A stretch of 64,000 nt of DNA, taken from positions 366,668-430,667 of the forward strand of contig NZ_LNZB01000051.1 of NCBI RefSeq assembly GCF_001468085.1, given 5' to 3'. Shown piece after piece: positions 26,560-35,003 of the stretch. The notes under the pieces were generated by a model. The model saw nothing but the letters and a program-made list of their open reading frames with translations, was not told the origin of the DNA and did no database searches. Numbering within the stretch: position 1 is the stretch's first letter; every line of letters begins with the position of its first letter. A program made the position numbers and the translations under genes. The DNA is from Legionella waltersii (GTDB taxonomy: Bacteria; Pseudomonadota; Gammaproteobacteria; Legionellales; Legionellaceae).

Positions 26560-28158
26560 ATGAAGACAGGATGTTATTTTGCTGTTGTTCTAGGCTTATG
26601 GACAAGTTTTATGTGCGATGTCCAGGCTGATTGGGTCAAGAAATCCATTGTTCATCCGGGTAAAGACATCACCAATACGAATTCAGATGAAAAAATCTTA
26701 CGTTTTATCCCGCAGATTTTGAGAGAGGACGGCCATCCCTCTAAAGCATTTTACCAAGAAAAACAGATCCCAGGCCGGGAGCCAAAGACATTGGTTCCGA
26801 AGCTTGTTTTTGATGATTACGAGGTTCGCTCCATTGTTTCTCAAGGCCCAACGAGCAATCGAATCAATCTCACCATCGTAGGGGATGGGTACACATTAGC
26901 TGAAAAAGAAAGGTTCTTTGAGGATGCTAACCGTTTAACCCAGGAGCTTTTTACAGGCTCGACTTTTGCGAGTTATCTTCCACTGTTTAACGTGCATGCG
27001 GTGTTTGTTCCTTCTAATGAATCAGGGCTTTCTGACCGTATTCACAAGGACACAGCTCTTGGTCTTTATCGAGACCCACCAGGTTCAAAACGGGCGATCA
27101 TGCCTGGAAATATGGAAACAATTGACGCCGCTTTAGCACTTGCTCCAAAAACAGATTACCCTATTTTGATAGCAAATGATGAGTTCTATGGAGGTTTAGG
27201 TGGTGAATACGCCATTACAACGCGTTCTTTAGAAAGCGGAATTGTGGTTCTTAGGCATGAACTTGGGCATAATTTTGGTGAAGTGGGTGAGGAATATGAT
27301 GGTGGGTATGTCTATAGCGGAGCGAACTCCTCTCCTACAAACCAGGTGCCTTGGACTCATTGGGTGCAAAGTGATATTAGGACCTATGAATCGCTTTTTC
27401 TCAGTGATAATTACGTTTGGCATGATCTGAACATTCAACCCTATTCCACACAGTTTGATTTTCCCTATCCTAGCGAAAAGGGACCGTATCAGTTTGAAAT
27501 TCTTATCAGTTCAGTGGGTTGGAAGAGTCCAGAGGACGTTTCAATTCTACTGGACGGGCACATTGGACAATTGGAAGGTCACTATACTGCGGATCGAAGC
27601 TTTTTCACTTTTCATCTCAATGAATCACTTGCTCCTGGCAATCATCAACTAGAGATCATTGCTAACAATCACGATTCTGAACACGTGCTGGCTTTTGCTG
27701 AGATCTATGCGCATCCTGGGGATTTGGACTGGACGCAAGATAATGTTCAGGCGTTTGCAACTTATGACTATGCTGGACAAAAGGCAGGGTATCGACCTAC
27801 TCATAGGTCCTGCTTGATGCGTGATATGTCAATCCCACATTTTTGTGCTGTTGATCTCGAAAATATGTGGATTCGCTTTCTCTCCAGGATTCATTTGATC
27901 GATTCTTTGGAAATCAATACTCAATCAACCGGTACACAAGTCCATTTAAAAACACCGCAGCTTAATCACCTTGAAATCTCATGGTATACCGTTTCAGACC
28001 ATGATATAGAACGAGAGATACCTGAACTGAATGGTAAAACAAGTTGGGAGCTCCCAAAGAACTTAAAAGGTAAAATAAGAGCTCGAGTGCGATTTAACAG
28101 CCCTGAAGTGCGCTCACCAGAGAGTACTTTTCAGGACTCTCGAGATTTGTATTTGTAG
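26560..28158 (+). CDS. Secreted M64-family (IgA-peptidase-like) metallopeptidase
   Basis: A 532-residue protein with a signal peptide (MKTGCYFAVVLGLWTSFMCD) and the M64 catalytic signature RHELGHNFGEVGEEYDGG: H233 and H237 bind zinc, E234 is the general base, and the Glu/Tyr/Asp after the second His is the family extension. The upstream segment RINLTIVGDGYTLAEKERFF and ANDEFYGGLGGEYAITTRSL are also M64 hallmarks. About 280 residues follow the catalytic site, including a beta-rich Ig-like region (PYQFEILISSVGWKSPEDVS). Likely exported by Sec and type II secretion as in other Legionella exoproteases; substrate unknown. Confidence 0.85.
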   Translation: MKTGCYFAVVLGLWTSFMCDVQADWVKKSIVHPGKDITNTNSDEKILRFIPQILREDGHPSKAFYQEKQIPGREPKTLVPKLVFDDYEVRSIVSQGPTSNRINLTIVGDGYTLAEKERFFEDANRLTQELFTGSTFASYLPLFNVHAVFVPSNESGLSDRIHKDTALGLYRDPPGSKRAIMPGNMETIDAALALAPKTDYPILIANDEFYGGLGGEYAITTRSLESGIVVLRHELGHNFGEVGEEYDGGYVYSGANSSPTNQVPWTHWVQSDIRTYESLFLSDNYVWHDLNIQPYSTQFDFPYPSEKGPYQFEILISSVGWKSPEDVSILLDGHIGQLEGHYTADRSFFTFHLNESLAPGNHQLEIIANNHDSEHVLAFAEIYAHPGDLDWTQDNVQAFATYDYAGQKAGYRPTHRSCLMRDMSIPHFCAVDLENMWIRFLSRIHLIDSLEINTQSTGTQVHLKTPQLNHLEISWYTVSDHDIEREIPELNGKTSWELPKNLKGKIRARVRFNSPEVRSPESTFQDSRDLYL

Positions 28159-28197
28159 CAAGAAAAACCTCCTAATGGATGCACGAGGAGTTAAAAA

Positions 28198-28437
28198 ATG
28201 ATTACTGATAGACACCCATTTCTAGCAATGGCAAATGACATCGATGATATATGCAAACCCTGCGTCAATTTGGAATACATTTATTTTCATACCGTAAAAC
28301 ATTTAAGCGGATGGGGCCGTCCCCAAAATATTAGGGCACAAGTGCAAATTGAGCATGAAAAAGGTATAATGACCAATCGATCACCTATAGAGAATGATAT
28401 TGATCTTATTTCCTCCTTGCCCAAAATGCCATGCTGA
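28198..28437 (+). CDS. Small hypothetical protein ahead of the PhnA-like gene
   Basis: A 79-residue frame ([20 protein letters not shown]) with a GGAG Shine-Dalgarno 11 bases before its ATG. Its 3' end overlaps the PhnA-like gene by 44 bases in another frame. The composition is mixed and no family is recognised. The clear ribosome-binding site is the main support; it could be a leader frame coupled to the next gene or chance. Confidence 0.35.
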   Translation: MITDRHPFLAMANDIDDICKPCVNLEYIYFHTVKHLSGWGRPQNIRAQVQIEHEKGIMTNRSPIENDIDLISSLPKMPC

Positions 28438-28735
28438 TTATACTTACCAAGATGCTGAATTATTCATTTGTCCTCAATGTGCACATGAGTGGACTCCTGA
28501 AAGCATAGACTCTCAAGAAACCAAGGTTGTGAAAGATGCCTACGGCAATACCTTGCAAGACGGCGATACGATTACAGTCATCAAGGATTTGAAAATCAAA
28601 GGCTCTTCTCAAGTTGTTAAAGTAGGGACTCGAGTGAAAAATATACGCTTGGTTGAGGGTGACCATGATATCGATTGTAAAATCGATGGAATAGGCGCAA
28701 TGAAATTAAAATCGGAGTTTGTTAAGAAAGCTTAG
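28394..28735 (+). CDS. PhnA/YjdM-family zinc-ribbon protein
   Basis: A 113-residue protein of the family once linked to alkylphosphonate use. The N-terminal zinc ribbon has two Cys pairs ([20 protein letters not shown] and PQCAHEW), and the C-terminal KOW-like barrel starts [20 protein letters not shown] and ends with KLKSEFVKK. Every conserved part of YjdM is present. The in-frame start MILILF is slightly longer than the usual one. The function of the family is unsettled; it is not a phosphonoacetate hydrolase in most species. Confidence 0.88.
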   Translation: MILILFPPCPKCHADYTYQDAELFICPQCAHEWTPESIDSQETKVVKDAYGNTLQDGDTITVIKDLKIKGSSQVVKVGTRVKNIRLVEGDHDIDCKIDGIGAMKLKSEFVKKA

Positions 28736-28841
28736 GGATGCATAGATAGAGCTGGGCCATGGCCCAGGCACTTCGCTAATCTTCATTGCCTAGTTTAATA
28801 AATATCAGTGCCCCTTTCGTCAGCAGCAACCACAATGCATT

Positions 28842-29672
28842 TTAGCATTCACGAGTTCGGTTCTCTAAAAAATAAAAGTGGTCCACAGGACCGTTTCCTT
28901 TGCCTAGTCGATAGTTTTTTCCTGATTGAATGGCATGACTGATGTAATTTTTAGCAGATGCAACTGCGTCGTAAAGAGCCAAGCCTTGTGCCAAATACGA
29001 GGAAATTGCTGATGACAACGTGCAACCGGTGCCGTGAGTGTTAGAGGACTTCACTCGTGGGGATGAAAACCAATCGATAGTATTTTTTGTGAAGTTGAAA
29101 AGGACATCCGAAGACTCATTGGTTTCTAAATGCCCCCCCTTAATAAGGACATTGATCCTAAATTGTTGACCAATTGCTAATGCAGCAGCTTCCATTTCTT
29201 GGAAATTTCTGATCCCTCCTCCAATTAAATATTCTGCTTCAAATAAGTTAGGAGTAATTAGGTCAGTTAACGGCAATAGCTTTTCTTTTAGCAGTGAAAT
29301 ACTATCCAACTCCAGTAAGAGAGAACCATCTTTTGCTACCATGACGGGATCAAATACGATGTTTGGAGGTCTTGTTTTGTCTAACGTTTTAGAGACCACA
29401 GCAATGATCCTTTCATCATGAAGCATGCCAATTTTAACGGCACTAATTGGTAAATCTAGAAATACCGAGTTCAATTGTTTGTGAACAAATTCTGGGGATA
29501 CTCTTTCAATGCACTGAACGCCTTGAGTATTTTGGGCAACTAAAGCAGTGATAACAGCAGCAGCATAACCTCCGGTAGCAGAGATGGCTTTAATGTCTGC
29601 ACTTATTCCAGCCCCTCCAGAAGGATCCGTTCCTGCAATACTTAGTACACAGGCGAGATTGTTATTTATCAT
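28842..29672 (-). CDS. thiD: Hydroxymethylpyrimidine/phosphomethylpyrimidine kinase ThiD
   Basis: Start set at ATG 29672 (MINNNLACVLSIAGTDPSGG), 276 residues; the frame is open a further 11 codons. The ribokinase-fold signature GTDPSGGAGISADIKAISAT binds HMP, and NTHGTGCTLSSAISSYLAQG carries the catalytic Cys/Asp-anion hole typical of ThiD. It phosphorylates HMP and HMP-P to HMP-PP for thiamine salvage and synthesis. Its start overlaps the end of thiM by 11 bases, so the two are translationally coupled. Third gene of the thiE-thiM-thiD operon under the TPP riboswitch. Confidence 0.95.
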   Translation of the reverse strand: MINNNLACVLSIAGTDPSGGAGISADIKAISATGGYAAAVITALVAQNTQGVQCIERVSPEFVHKQLNSVFLDLPISAVKIGMLHDERIIAVVSKTLDKTRPPNIVFDPVMVAKDGSLLLELDSISLLKEKLLPLTDLITPNLFEAEYLIGGGIRNFQEMEAAALAIGQQFRINVLIKGGHLETNESSDVLFNFTKNTIDWFSSPRVKSSNTHGTGCTLSSAISSYLAQGLALYDAVASAKNYISHAIQSGKNYRLGKGNGPVDHFYFLENRTREC

Positions 29673-30441
29673 CGTTTTCTCGCTGAGGTAATTGAGACAA
29701 TGCATCTAAAAAATGAATTTTAAATGTTCCTGGTCCAGTCGCTTTAGCCGCGGCAGTTTCCCCGCAAACGCCATAAAAAGTTATTGCAGCTGCAGTCGCT
29801 TCAAACAAATTGGTGTGCACTGCATGAAAAGCTGCAATGACAGCGGTTAATAAACACCCTGATCCAGTAATCAAAGGCATCAAGCTGGATCCTCTGTCGC
29901 AAATGGCCATTTGATTTCCGGCTATGATGACATCAGTCTTGCCACTAATGGCGATAACGATATTTTTATCCAAAGAAAACTGTTTAGCCTGTTCAATAGC
30001 TAGTTCGGGAGAAATAGTGGCATCAACTCCTTTTGTATTGTCCAACGAGCCACATAGGGCCATTATTTCACTGGCGTTACCACGAATGATTGAGAATTGA
30101 TGTTGTTCAAGTAAATCTAAACACGTTGCTGTTCGATAATGGCTTGCTCCAGCGCCTACAGGATCAAGAATCAGCGGTTTTCCGAAGCCATTGGCAGCAA
30201 TGCCTGCTTTGTGACAAAGCGCTATAAACTCCTCATGGAGTGTTCCCAAATTAATAACCACGGAATTGGAGATTTTTACTAAATCATCCATTTCAGTCGT
30301 GCTATTGGCCATCATTGGCGAGGCGCCGAGGCTTAATAGACCATTGGCAATAAAGTCCATGGTTACCAAATTGGTTATATTTAAAATCAACGGTCTTTGT
30401 TCTTTGATTGCTTGCACAAGCTTAGTGATGGTCTGGTACAT
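29662..30441 (-). CDS. thiM: Hydroxyethylthiazole kinase ThiM
   Basis: Start set at ATG 30441 (MYQTITKLVQAIKEQRPLIL), 259 residues, preceded by GAAGGAA; a longer frame to 30507 lies inside thiE. The thiazole-binding segment is NITNLVTMDFIANGLLSLGA and the ATP/Mg site is in LITGSGCLLTAVIAAFHAV. It phosphorylates 4-methyl-5-hydroxyethylthiazole, the thiazole salvage step. Its 5' end overlaps thiE by 20 bases and its 3' end overlaps thiD by 11. No thiC or thiG lies nearby, so this locus is dedicated to salvage of both halves of thiamine. Confidence 0.95.
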   Translation of the reverse strand: MYQTITKLVQAIKEQRPLILNITNLVTMDFIANGLLSLGASPMMANSTTEMDDLVKISNSVVINLGTLHEEFIALCHKAGIAANGFGKPLILDPVGAGASHYRTATCLDLLEQHQFSIIRGNASEIMALCGSLDNTKGVDATISPELAIEQAKQFSLDKNIVIAISGKTDVIIAGNQMAICDRGSSLMPLITGSGCLLTAVIAAFHAVHTNLFEATAAAITFYGVCGETAAAKATGPGTFKIHFLDALSQLPQRENDDK

Positions 30442-31078
30442 CTTTTTTTCCTTCTTTGATTTTTTCAGATAATTCTTTCGCGGCCATAAGTGGGTCTGGA
30501 GAACCATGAATAGCGCTAATTACAGCTATCCCATAAGCCCCATGCCTAATGACTTCCGCAGTGTTGTGATGAGTAATGCCACCGATGGCAACTACAGGGT
30601 GTTTGGAGAGTTTAGAGACTCGTTTTAACCCATCAAGCCCCCAAATCGTTTTACAATCGGGTTTCGATGGGCTTGCAAATACTGCGCTTGCTGCTACGTA
30701 ATCAATGCAGGAGAGTTCGTTGGCTTTTTTTAGATCCTTTAAAGTTTCAACGGAGTAACCAATTATTTTGTTAGGTCCTAAAATTGTTCGAGTTTCGTGA
30801 GGGGATAAATCAGTTTGACCAATATGTACTCCATCAGCATTAATCTCTTTGGCCAGTTGAACATGGTCATTGATGATCAATGGTATTTGCAAGGGAGTAA
30901 GAAAAGATTGAATAGCCAGTGCAAGACGACGCAAGTTAGCTAATGATCTTGATTTGTCTCTTAATTGAACAGACGTCACACCACCTTCAATGGCAAGTGC
31001 TAAAAAACGGAGATAGTGACCTAAGCGTTGATCATTAAATTGGGTAACTAAACACAAGCGAAGATGACTTAGGTTCAT
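30422..31078 (-). CDS. thiE: Thiamine-phosphate synthase ThiE
   Basis: Start set at ATG 31078 (MNLSHLRLCLVTQFNDQRLG), 218 residues, because GGAGG lies six bases upstream; an in-frame ATG at 31147 would run into the riboswitch. TIM-barrel motifs of ThiE are present: GGVTSVQLRDKSRSLANLRR with the pyrophosphate-binding QLRDK, PLIINDHVQLAKEINADGVH, HIGQTDLSPHETRTIL, and HPVVAIGGITHHNTAEVI. It joins HMP-PP and thiazole phosphate to thiamine phosphate. First gene of the salvage operon, directly behind the TPP riboswitch. Confidence 0.95.
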   Translation of the reverse strand: MNLSHLRLCLVTQFNDQRLGHYLRFLALAIEGGVTSVQLRDKSRSLANLRRLALAIQSFLTPLQIPLIINDHVQLAKEINADGVHIGQTDLSPHETRTILGPNKIIGYSVETLKDLKKANELSCIDYVAASAVFASPSKPDCKTIWGLDGLKRVSKLSKHPVVAIGGITHHNTAEVIRHGAYGIAVISAIHGSPDPLMAAKELSEKIKEGKKDVPDHH

Positions 31079-31153
31079 TGCTTTCCTCCATACCCAAAAG
31101 GAGATAGAGCAATGATTGAGCAGATCATGAGGTCTGAATACAAGCACAACTCA

Positions 31154-31238
31154 CACTCCCTCCGCAGGCATTATCCTGAGCAGGTTATTAGGGTTTTTCT
31201 CAGCCTTGAATCAACAAAGCACCCCTGGTGATTTTGCA
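31154..31238 (-). promoter_or_regulatory. TPP riboswitch (thi-box) ahead of thiE-thiM-thiD
   Basis: Read on the minus strand, the conserved TPP-riboswitch blocks occur in order: AGGGGTGC, then GGCTGAGA, an ACCC block, AACCTG...CAGGATAATGCCTGC and GGAGGGA. All the nucleotides that contact thiamine pyrophosphate (CTGAGA, the ATAATGCCTGCG region) are present. It begins about 160 bases upstream of the chosen thiE start, which leaves room for an expression platform that hides the GGAGG Shine-Dalgarno. High TPP should turn the operon off. Confidence 0.95.
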
Positions 31239-31480
31239 TGGAATTCTAAAGGCAAGTCATTTTTTAGTCAATGTAAAAAGTAGCCTGGATTAGTGCAATG
31301 TCATAGCGGTATCCAGCTGTTCCAACCGAGCATAATGACAGCCAATCCTAACTGGTTGATAAGCATCTGCCTCATTGAGTAAATCTTTTTTCCTATTGCG
31401 TGTGTTTGAAATTGATCAGACAATGCAAATAAAAGGCGTCATTGCTTTTAATTTAGTCCAACCCTTTGGGAGTAGTCACC

Positions 31481-32374
31481 ATGGCAGTAGAGCTAATTAC
31501 CACTGGTCAAAAGGATACGAATGATTATGTTGGGGAGTTAATAAACTGTGGTCATGAACAATTGGATGACGGCATAAAAAACGACGTGGTTGCAGTTTGG
31601 TCCTTCTTTTGCAATGAAGAGCTGGTTTTGCGAGGATTAAAAACATTTACAGAGCAATACTTTCGGTTCAACCAAGAGAAACCCGGAACTTTACGTCAGT
31701 TTTTTGATGATTGGGGGAGTAAAAATCATTTTAATGCACCTGCTAATGATGATCTGCCTCCTGAAGTACAAACCAGTCGTGATTTCCACTACCCAGACCA
31801 TACTCCTTTGTTATGCGGTGAATTAACCGCTGATTTATTTAATAATGTTTTACTCAAAAATGGTTATTTATCCGCTGATTTGGGGGCTGGACCTAAGCAT
31901 GGGAAATGGGCTCATTCAATTCAATTGTTTCTTTTAGAAGAAGCAAGAAAAGAGGGGCTGTTAAAGCTTAATGCGAGAACTGTATGTCAATTTGTGCAGA
32001 CGATTTCACAAATTAAAGGTCAGTTTGATTCATTAAGTTTATGGAGTTTGTTGTTTGACTCCTTTGATGCAGCTCTTTTCACTTGCCCAGATAGCATTAC
32101 TGCAGTTCTATCCAGCAAGTGGGATAATTCCGAAGCAGCGACTTTGTTGGCGTCAAAACTAAGCTCTTTCGAAGAAAAATTTAATAAAGCGGCAAGCGCT
32201 GAGAAAAGCTATCAAAGTTATGCCAATACAAAATACTTAACGAGATTGAATGAAGCCAGTTATATCCAATACAAAGACAAATGTTCCTTATTATGGTTTA
32301 CTCCTAAGGAGAGGCAAGAGGAGAAGCAGTTAACCTCAACAAAAGACGCCCAAGCTTCATGTCCTAACCTATAG
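31481..32374 (+). CDS. Hypothetical Legionella-type protein
   Basis: Start set at ATG 31481 (297 residues, MAVELITTGQKDTNDYVGEL), behind GGGAG; a TTG five codons upstream is also in frame. Largely helical and soluble, with an aromatic-rich middle (WSFFCNEELVLRGLKTFTEQ, SRDFHYPDHTPLLCGELTAD) and a Gly/Lys phrase SADLGAGPKHGKWAHSIQLF that looks like a conserved turn. No transmembrane segment or signal peptide. I do not recognise the family. A charged, Gln/Glu-rich C-terminal tail (KERQEEKQLTSTKDAQ) has the character of Dot/Icm secretion signals, but that is weak evidence. Confidence 0.6.
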   Translation: MAVELITTGQKDTNDYVGELINCGHEQLDDGIKNDVVAVWSFFCNEELVLRGLKTFTEQYFRFNQEKPGTLRQFFDDWGSKNHFNAPANDDLPPEVQTSRDFHYPDHTPLLCGELTADLFNNVLLKNGYLSADLGAGPKHGKWAHSIQLFLLEEARKEGLLKLNARTVCQFVQTISQIKGQFDSLSLWSLLFDSFDAALFTCPDSITAVLSSKWDNSEAATLLASKLSSFEEKFNKAASAEKSYQSYANTKYLTRLNEASYIQYKDKCSLLWFTPKERQEEKQLTSTKDAQASCPNL

Positions 32375-32406
32375 ATGAACTGTATAAAAATGATGAGCCT
32401 TGTTTG

Positions 32407-33402
32407 CTATAAAACGACACACACAAATAACGCAAGAAATAGCATCTGACCAACATGACTCGATCTATTTTTTAGATCTTTGAACAATCCTTTCGTGTAT
32501 TTTAGGTCAATTGAGGCCACCGGTTTTAGCTTAATGGTGGCAAGTCCTAATCGTCTCAGCACGCAGATATAAAACCAACCGATGTCGTATTCATCGGTGC
32601 GAAAAGAAAATTTTGCCGATGCAGGATTTAGATGGTGGTTATTATGCAGTTCTTCTCCACCAACAATGATGCCCCAGCGAGTTAAATTATGAGAATTATC
32701 CTGGGTATTGAAATTTCTATAGCCTATTGCGTGCCCTAGACCATTAATGACAGACGCTTGCATTAGAATTTGTAGGATCATTTGGATTGTCCATAAAGGA
32801 ATCGCCCAAATTCCCAGCAATACTAATTGGATAAGAAATAAGGACAAGGGTCCACGTACTGGTAGTTTTGCATACAATTTCTTTTCAAGAACATCATCAT
32901 CCGTAACACAGCCAAATTTTGCAATGGCTTCAGGTGTTTTTGCATTAGAATAAAGTTCAATCCCATGGGTGAAGATCTTTTTCAGACCATATACTACTGG
33001 GCTGTGTGGATCTTTCTCTGTGTCGGGGTTCTGGTGATGTAGCCTGTGGACAGCTACCCAGCCACCACGATTAGTTCCAGTAAATAGCCAAAGCCAAAAC
33101 CTAAAGAAATGCCTGACAGCGGGATGAAAGGTCACTGCGCGATGAGTTTCACTTCGATGCAGATAAACAGATATAGTCACTAATGTAATGTGTAAGGTTA
33201 GCACTAAATAGAGTAGACAATAGAAAAAATTACTGCCGATGAGACCATGAGTTATCGTTGGGAATGCTAAGGTCGTTCCCCAGAAAAGTACGATAATTCC
33301 GATAATGATTAATGAATACTTAAAATGAAGAAAACCGGGAGTTGTTTGGTTGGAACTTAACTTATTGAGTGATGCATCTTGCTTATTGCCTGTGCTTTTC
33401 AT
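32407..33402 (-). CDS. Delta-9 acyl-CoA/lipid fatty-acid desaturase
   Basis: A 331-residue integral-membrane desaturase of the stearoyl-CoA type. The three iron-binding histidine boxes are HRSETHR (HxxxxH), HRLHH (HxxHH) and HNNHH near the end of the core, with four hydrophobic segments around them (IIIGIIVLFWGTTLAF and others). It introduces a cis double bond into saturated acyl chains of membrane lipids using O2. The N-terminal ~20 residues are polar and the enzyme lacks a cytochrome b5 domain, so electrons come from elsewhere. Just upstream (33419-33437) is a perfect inverted repeat that may be an operator. Confidence 0.88.
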   Translation of the reverse strand: MKSTGNKQDASLNKLSSNQTTPGFLHFKYSLIIIGIIVLFWGTTLAFPTITHGLIGSNFFYCLLYLVLTLHITLVTISVYLHRSETHRAVTFHPAVRHFFRFWLWLFTGTNRGGWVAVHRLHHQNPDTEKDPHSPVVYGLKKIFTHGIELYSNAKTPEAIAKFGCVTDDDVLEKKLYAKLPVRGPLSLFLIQLVLLGIWAIPLWTIQMILQILMQASVINGLGHAIGYRNFNTQDNSHNLTRWGIIVGGEELHNNHHLNPASAKFSFRTDEYDIGWFYICVLRRLGLATIKLKPVASIDLKYTKGLFKDLKNRSSHVGQMLFLALFVCVVL

Positions 33403-33418
33403 TTCAGATAACCCTAGG

Positions 33419-33437
33419 TTAAGGTGTTAAACCTTAA
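33419..33437. promoter_or_regulatory. Perfect 7-bp inverted repeat upstream of the desaturase, operator candidate
   Basis: TTAAGGT (33419-33425) and ACCTTAA (33431-33437) are separated by five bases and lie 17 bases before the desaturase start codon. A dyad of this size just upstream of a lipid-remodelling gene fits a TetR-like operator. As RNA it could also form a short 5'-UTR hairpin. Confidence 0.45.
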
Positions 33438-33663
33438 ATCCAATATGTACCCCTCTTCAACCAAATTTAAACCATAGTTCCTTACTTATTGTTTGTCTCT
33501 ATGAATTATCTTCCTTGAACACAATTATACTATTGAGTTTAGCACAAACTTTGAGCATCAAGCGTTTAGATTAACAAAAACCGAACTATTTTCGTGTATT
33601 TATTTGCTAAATTGGTTAGTTGTACATTAATCTGTGTTCTAAGTGAAAAGTAAGGAGATAATT

Positions 33664-33870
33664 ATGCAAGATAAAACACATGGAAAAACTAAAATAAACG
33701 ATGTCACAATAGCAAACAAATCAGAGCGTAGACCCAGACGTGAAGATTTACAGTTTATTTCTAGCGCCCCTCCAATCTATAACTTATATTGTTTCTTTCA
33801 TAACTGGGTTAATTCTCTGCTTGACGAAAAAACTTCTCAAAACCAAAACACGCCCAACCCAAGATCATAA
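33664..33870 (+). CDS. Small hypothetical protein next to the (Gln-His)n gene
   Basis: Start set at ATG 33664 (68 residues, MQDKTHGKTKINDVTIANKS) which follows an AAGGAG Shine-Dalgarno; a frame seven codons longer begins at 33643. The protein is basic and ends with a short hydrophobic, aromatic stretch (PPIYNLYCFFHNWVNSL) and a polar tail. A hairpin (33878-33897) lies directly after the stop. Start context and the first residues (ATGCAAG, MQ-x-K) resemble those of the next small gene at 34008, which hints at a pair of related small genes. Confidence 0.5.
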   Translation: MQDKTHGKTKINDVTIANKSERRPRREDLQFISSAPPIYNLYCFFHNWVNSLLDEKTSQNQNTPNPRS

Positions 33871-33877
33871 ACCCTAA

Positions 33878-33897
33878 TCCTCCGCAAAGGTGGAGGA
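33878..33897 (+). terminator. Hairpin after the small gene
   Basis: Arms TCCTCC (33878-33883) and GGAGGA (33892-33897) with an 8-base loop, starting seven bases after the stop codon. No T-run follows, so terminator is an inference. Confidence 0.35.
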
Positions 33898-34007
33898 CCC
33901 CATTGCACTAATTAATCTGTTTGTACTATACTCGGTCCATGATTTGTTACATACATTACATATGTGTAAAGAAATCTGGTTTTGATTCATTCATTAGGGA
34001 GTAAATT

Positions 34008-34301
34008 ATGCAAGGTAAACAAGATAGAAACGTACACGGTCATCCTTCTAATAATGTTCACCAACACCAAGGTGTACAGACGGTAGTTCCTAATCCCATT
34101 CCTCGATTTACCCCAGGATATTGTCCTTACGCTTTTTACAATCAGCATCAGCATCAGCATCAGCATCAGCATCAGCATCAGCATCAGCATCAGCATCAGC
34201 ATCAGCATCAGCATCAGCATCAGCATCAGCATGGCCAGGCACAACATCCAAGCATGCATCCGCATTATGCTCCCAATACTCATTATCACGGGCCTAAGTA
34301 A
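34008..34301 (+). CDS. Small protein with a (Gln-His)15 tract
   Basis: A 97-residue protein with a GGGAG Shine-Dalgarno and ATG at 34008. The first ~45 residues are polar with several His (VHGHPSNNVHQHQGVQ), then PRFTPGYCPYAF, then exactly 15 Gln-His dipeptides coded by the pure hexanucleotide CAGCAT (34143-34232), then a His-, Pro- and Tyr-rich tail (HPSMHPHYAPNTHYHG). In total about a quarter of the residues are His, which suggests binding of Ni, Zn, Cu or another metal. No signal peptide. A hexanucleotide array is expected to vary in copy number between strains without breaking the frame. The function is unknown. Confidence 0.6.
   Translation: MQGKQDRNVHGHPSNNVHQHQGVQTVVPNPIPRFTPGYCPYAFYNQHQHQHQHQHQHQHQHQHQHQHQHQHQHQHGQAQHPSMHPHYAPNTHYHGPK
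34143..34232 (+). repeat. CAGCAT hexanucleotide array, 15 perfect units
   Basis: Ninety bases of uninterrupted CAGCAT within the small gene at 34008. Because each unit is six bases, gain or loss of units keeps the reading frame. A candidate VNTR locus. Confidence 0.97.
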
Positions 34302-34384
34302 TTGATTAGAGTTTAATATTAGTCCCTATTCGTTTATTATTTGACCCAAATGGTTTTAATTGACACGCAAATAAGACAAGTGCC

Positions 34385-34431
34385 GCCCAGTTACCTACAA
34401 CTGGGCCTCTCATGCTTTTTATGAGGAGGAT
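34385..34431. terminator. Two hairpins between the His-rich gene and a convergent secreted protein
   Basis: GCCCAGTT (34385-34392) pairs with AACTGGGC (34399-34406) around a 6-base loop; right behind it CTCAT and ATGAG flank GCTTTTT (about 34410-34426). They lie between two convergent genes, so a bidirectional terminator is likely. Confidence 0.5.
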
Positions 34432-34464
34432 TTATAAGGTCAGCAACAAAGTTTACCGTTGTAA

Positions 34465-34821
34465 TTAGGTACTGCAAACCGCTTCAACCGCCTGGTCACC
34501 AACATTGATTAAATTAATTTGTGTTCCAGACTCGGCGCTCACAGAAATACTGCTGTTATTCGTTACCTTGAGGGAGGTTGATTGACCGCTGGATAGATTT
34601 TTACCATTAATTGACCCAGTGTGTTTTAATACCATGATTTTTATTTTGCTACGTATCGGCTTATTGCTTTGAATATTGCAAGTTGCATTTAAAGTCCAAA
34701 AAGCGCTGTTTGTAAGCGTTTTGTTTTCATTGGGATTTAATTTTATGGTTTTTTGGGCGAAGGCGCTGGAACAGAACGCGCTAATGAATACAAAAGTAAG
34801 TAATCCAGACCACTTGAACAT
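34465..34821 (-). CDS. Secreted hypothetical protein, small beta-rich
   Basis: A 118-residue protein with a strong signal peptide (FVFISAFCSSAFA, then cleavage before QKT). The mature part is rich in Asn, Ser, Thr and Lys and looks like a beta sandwich: KTIKLNPNENKTLTNSAFWT, TSLKVTNNSSISVSAESGTQ. Two Cys (in NATCNIQ and at the very end, AVCST) could form a disulphide linking the first strand to the tail. Presumably periplasmic or released. No family recognised; standing alone, convergent with the His-rich gene. Confidence 0.65.
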   Translation of the reverse strand: MFKWSGLLTFVFISAFCSSAFAQKTIKLNPNENKTLTNSAFWTLNATCNIQSNKPIRSKIKIMVLKHTGSINGKNLSSGQSTSLKVTNNSSISVSAESGTQINLINVGDQAVEAVCST

Positions 34822-35003
34822 ATTTTTCTTCCTTCTAAACAGTTACACAGCCATTAATCTGGTATTAATCGATTAAATCTGTACACATTGTAATCAATTA
34901 TGCTTAAGGAATTATTAAGAAAAGATCAATTCGATCAATTTCTGCATTAAAACTAGGTTTTAAAAAACTTGTGGTATTCTCATTCCCAGGAAATTTGATT
35001 GTT

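Noticed and set aside
31079..31147. N-terminal extension of ThiE
   Set aside because: It would start inside the TPP riboswitch region; the ATG at 31078 has a GGAGG at ideal distance.
33987..34289. Minus-strand frame made of alternating Met-Leu
   Set aside because: It is the antisense of the CAGCAT array; the plus-strand frame has a proper Shine-Dalgarno and the codon context.
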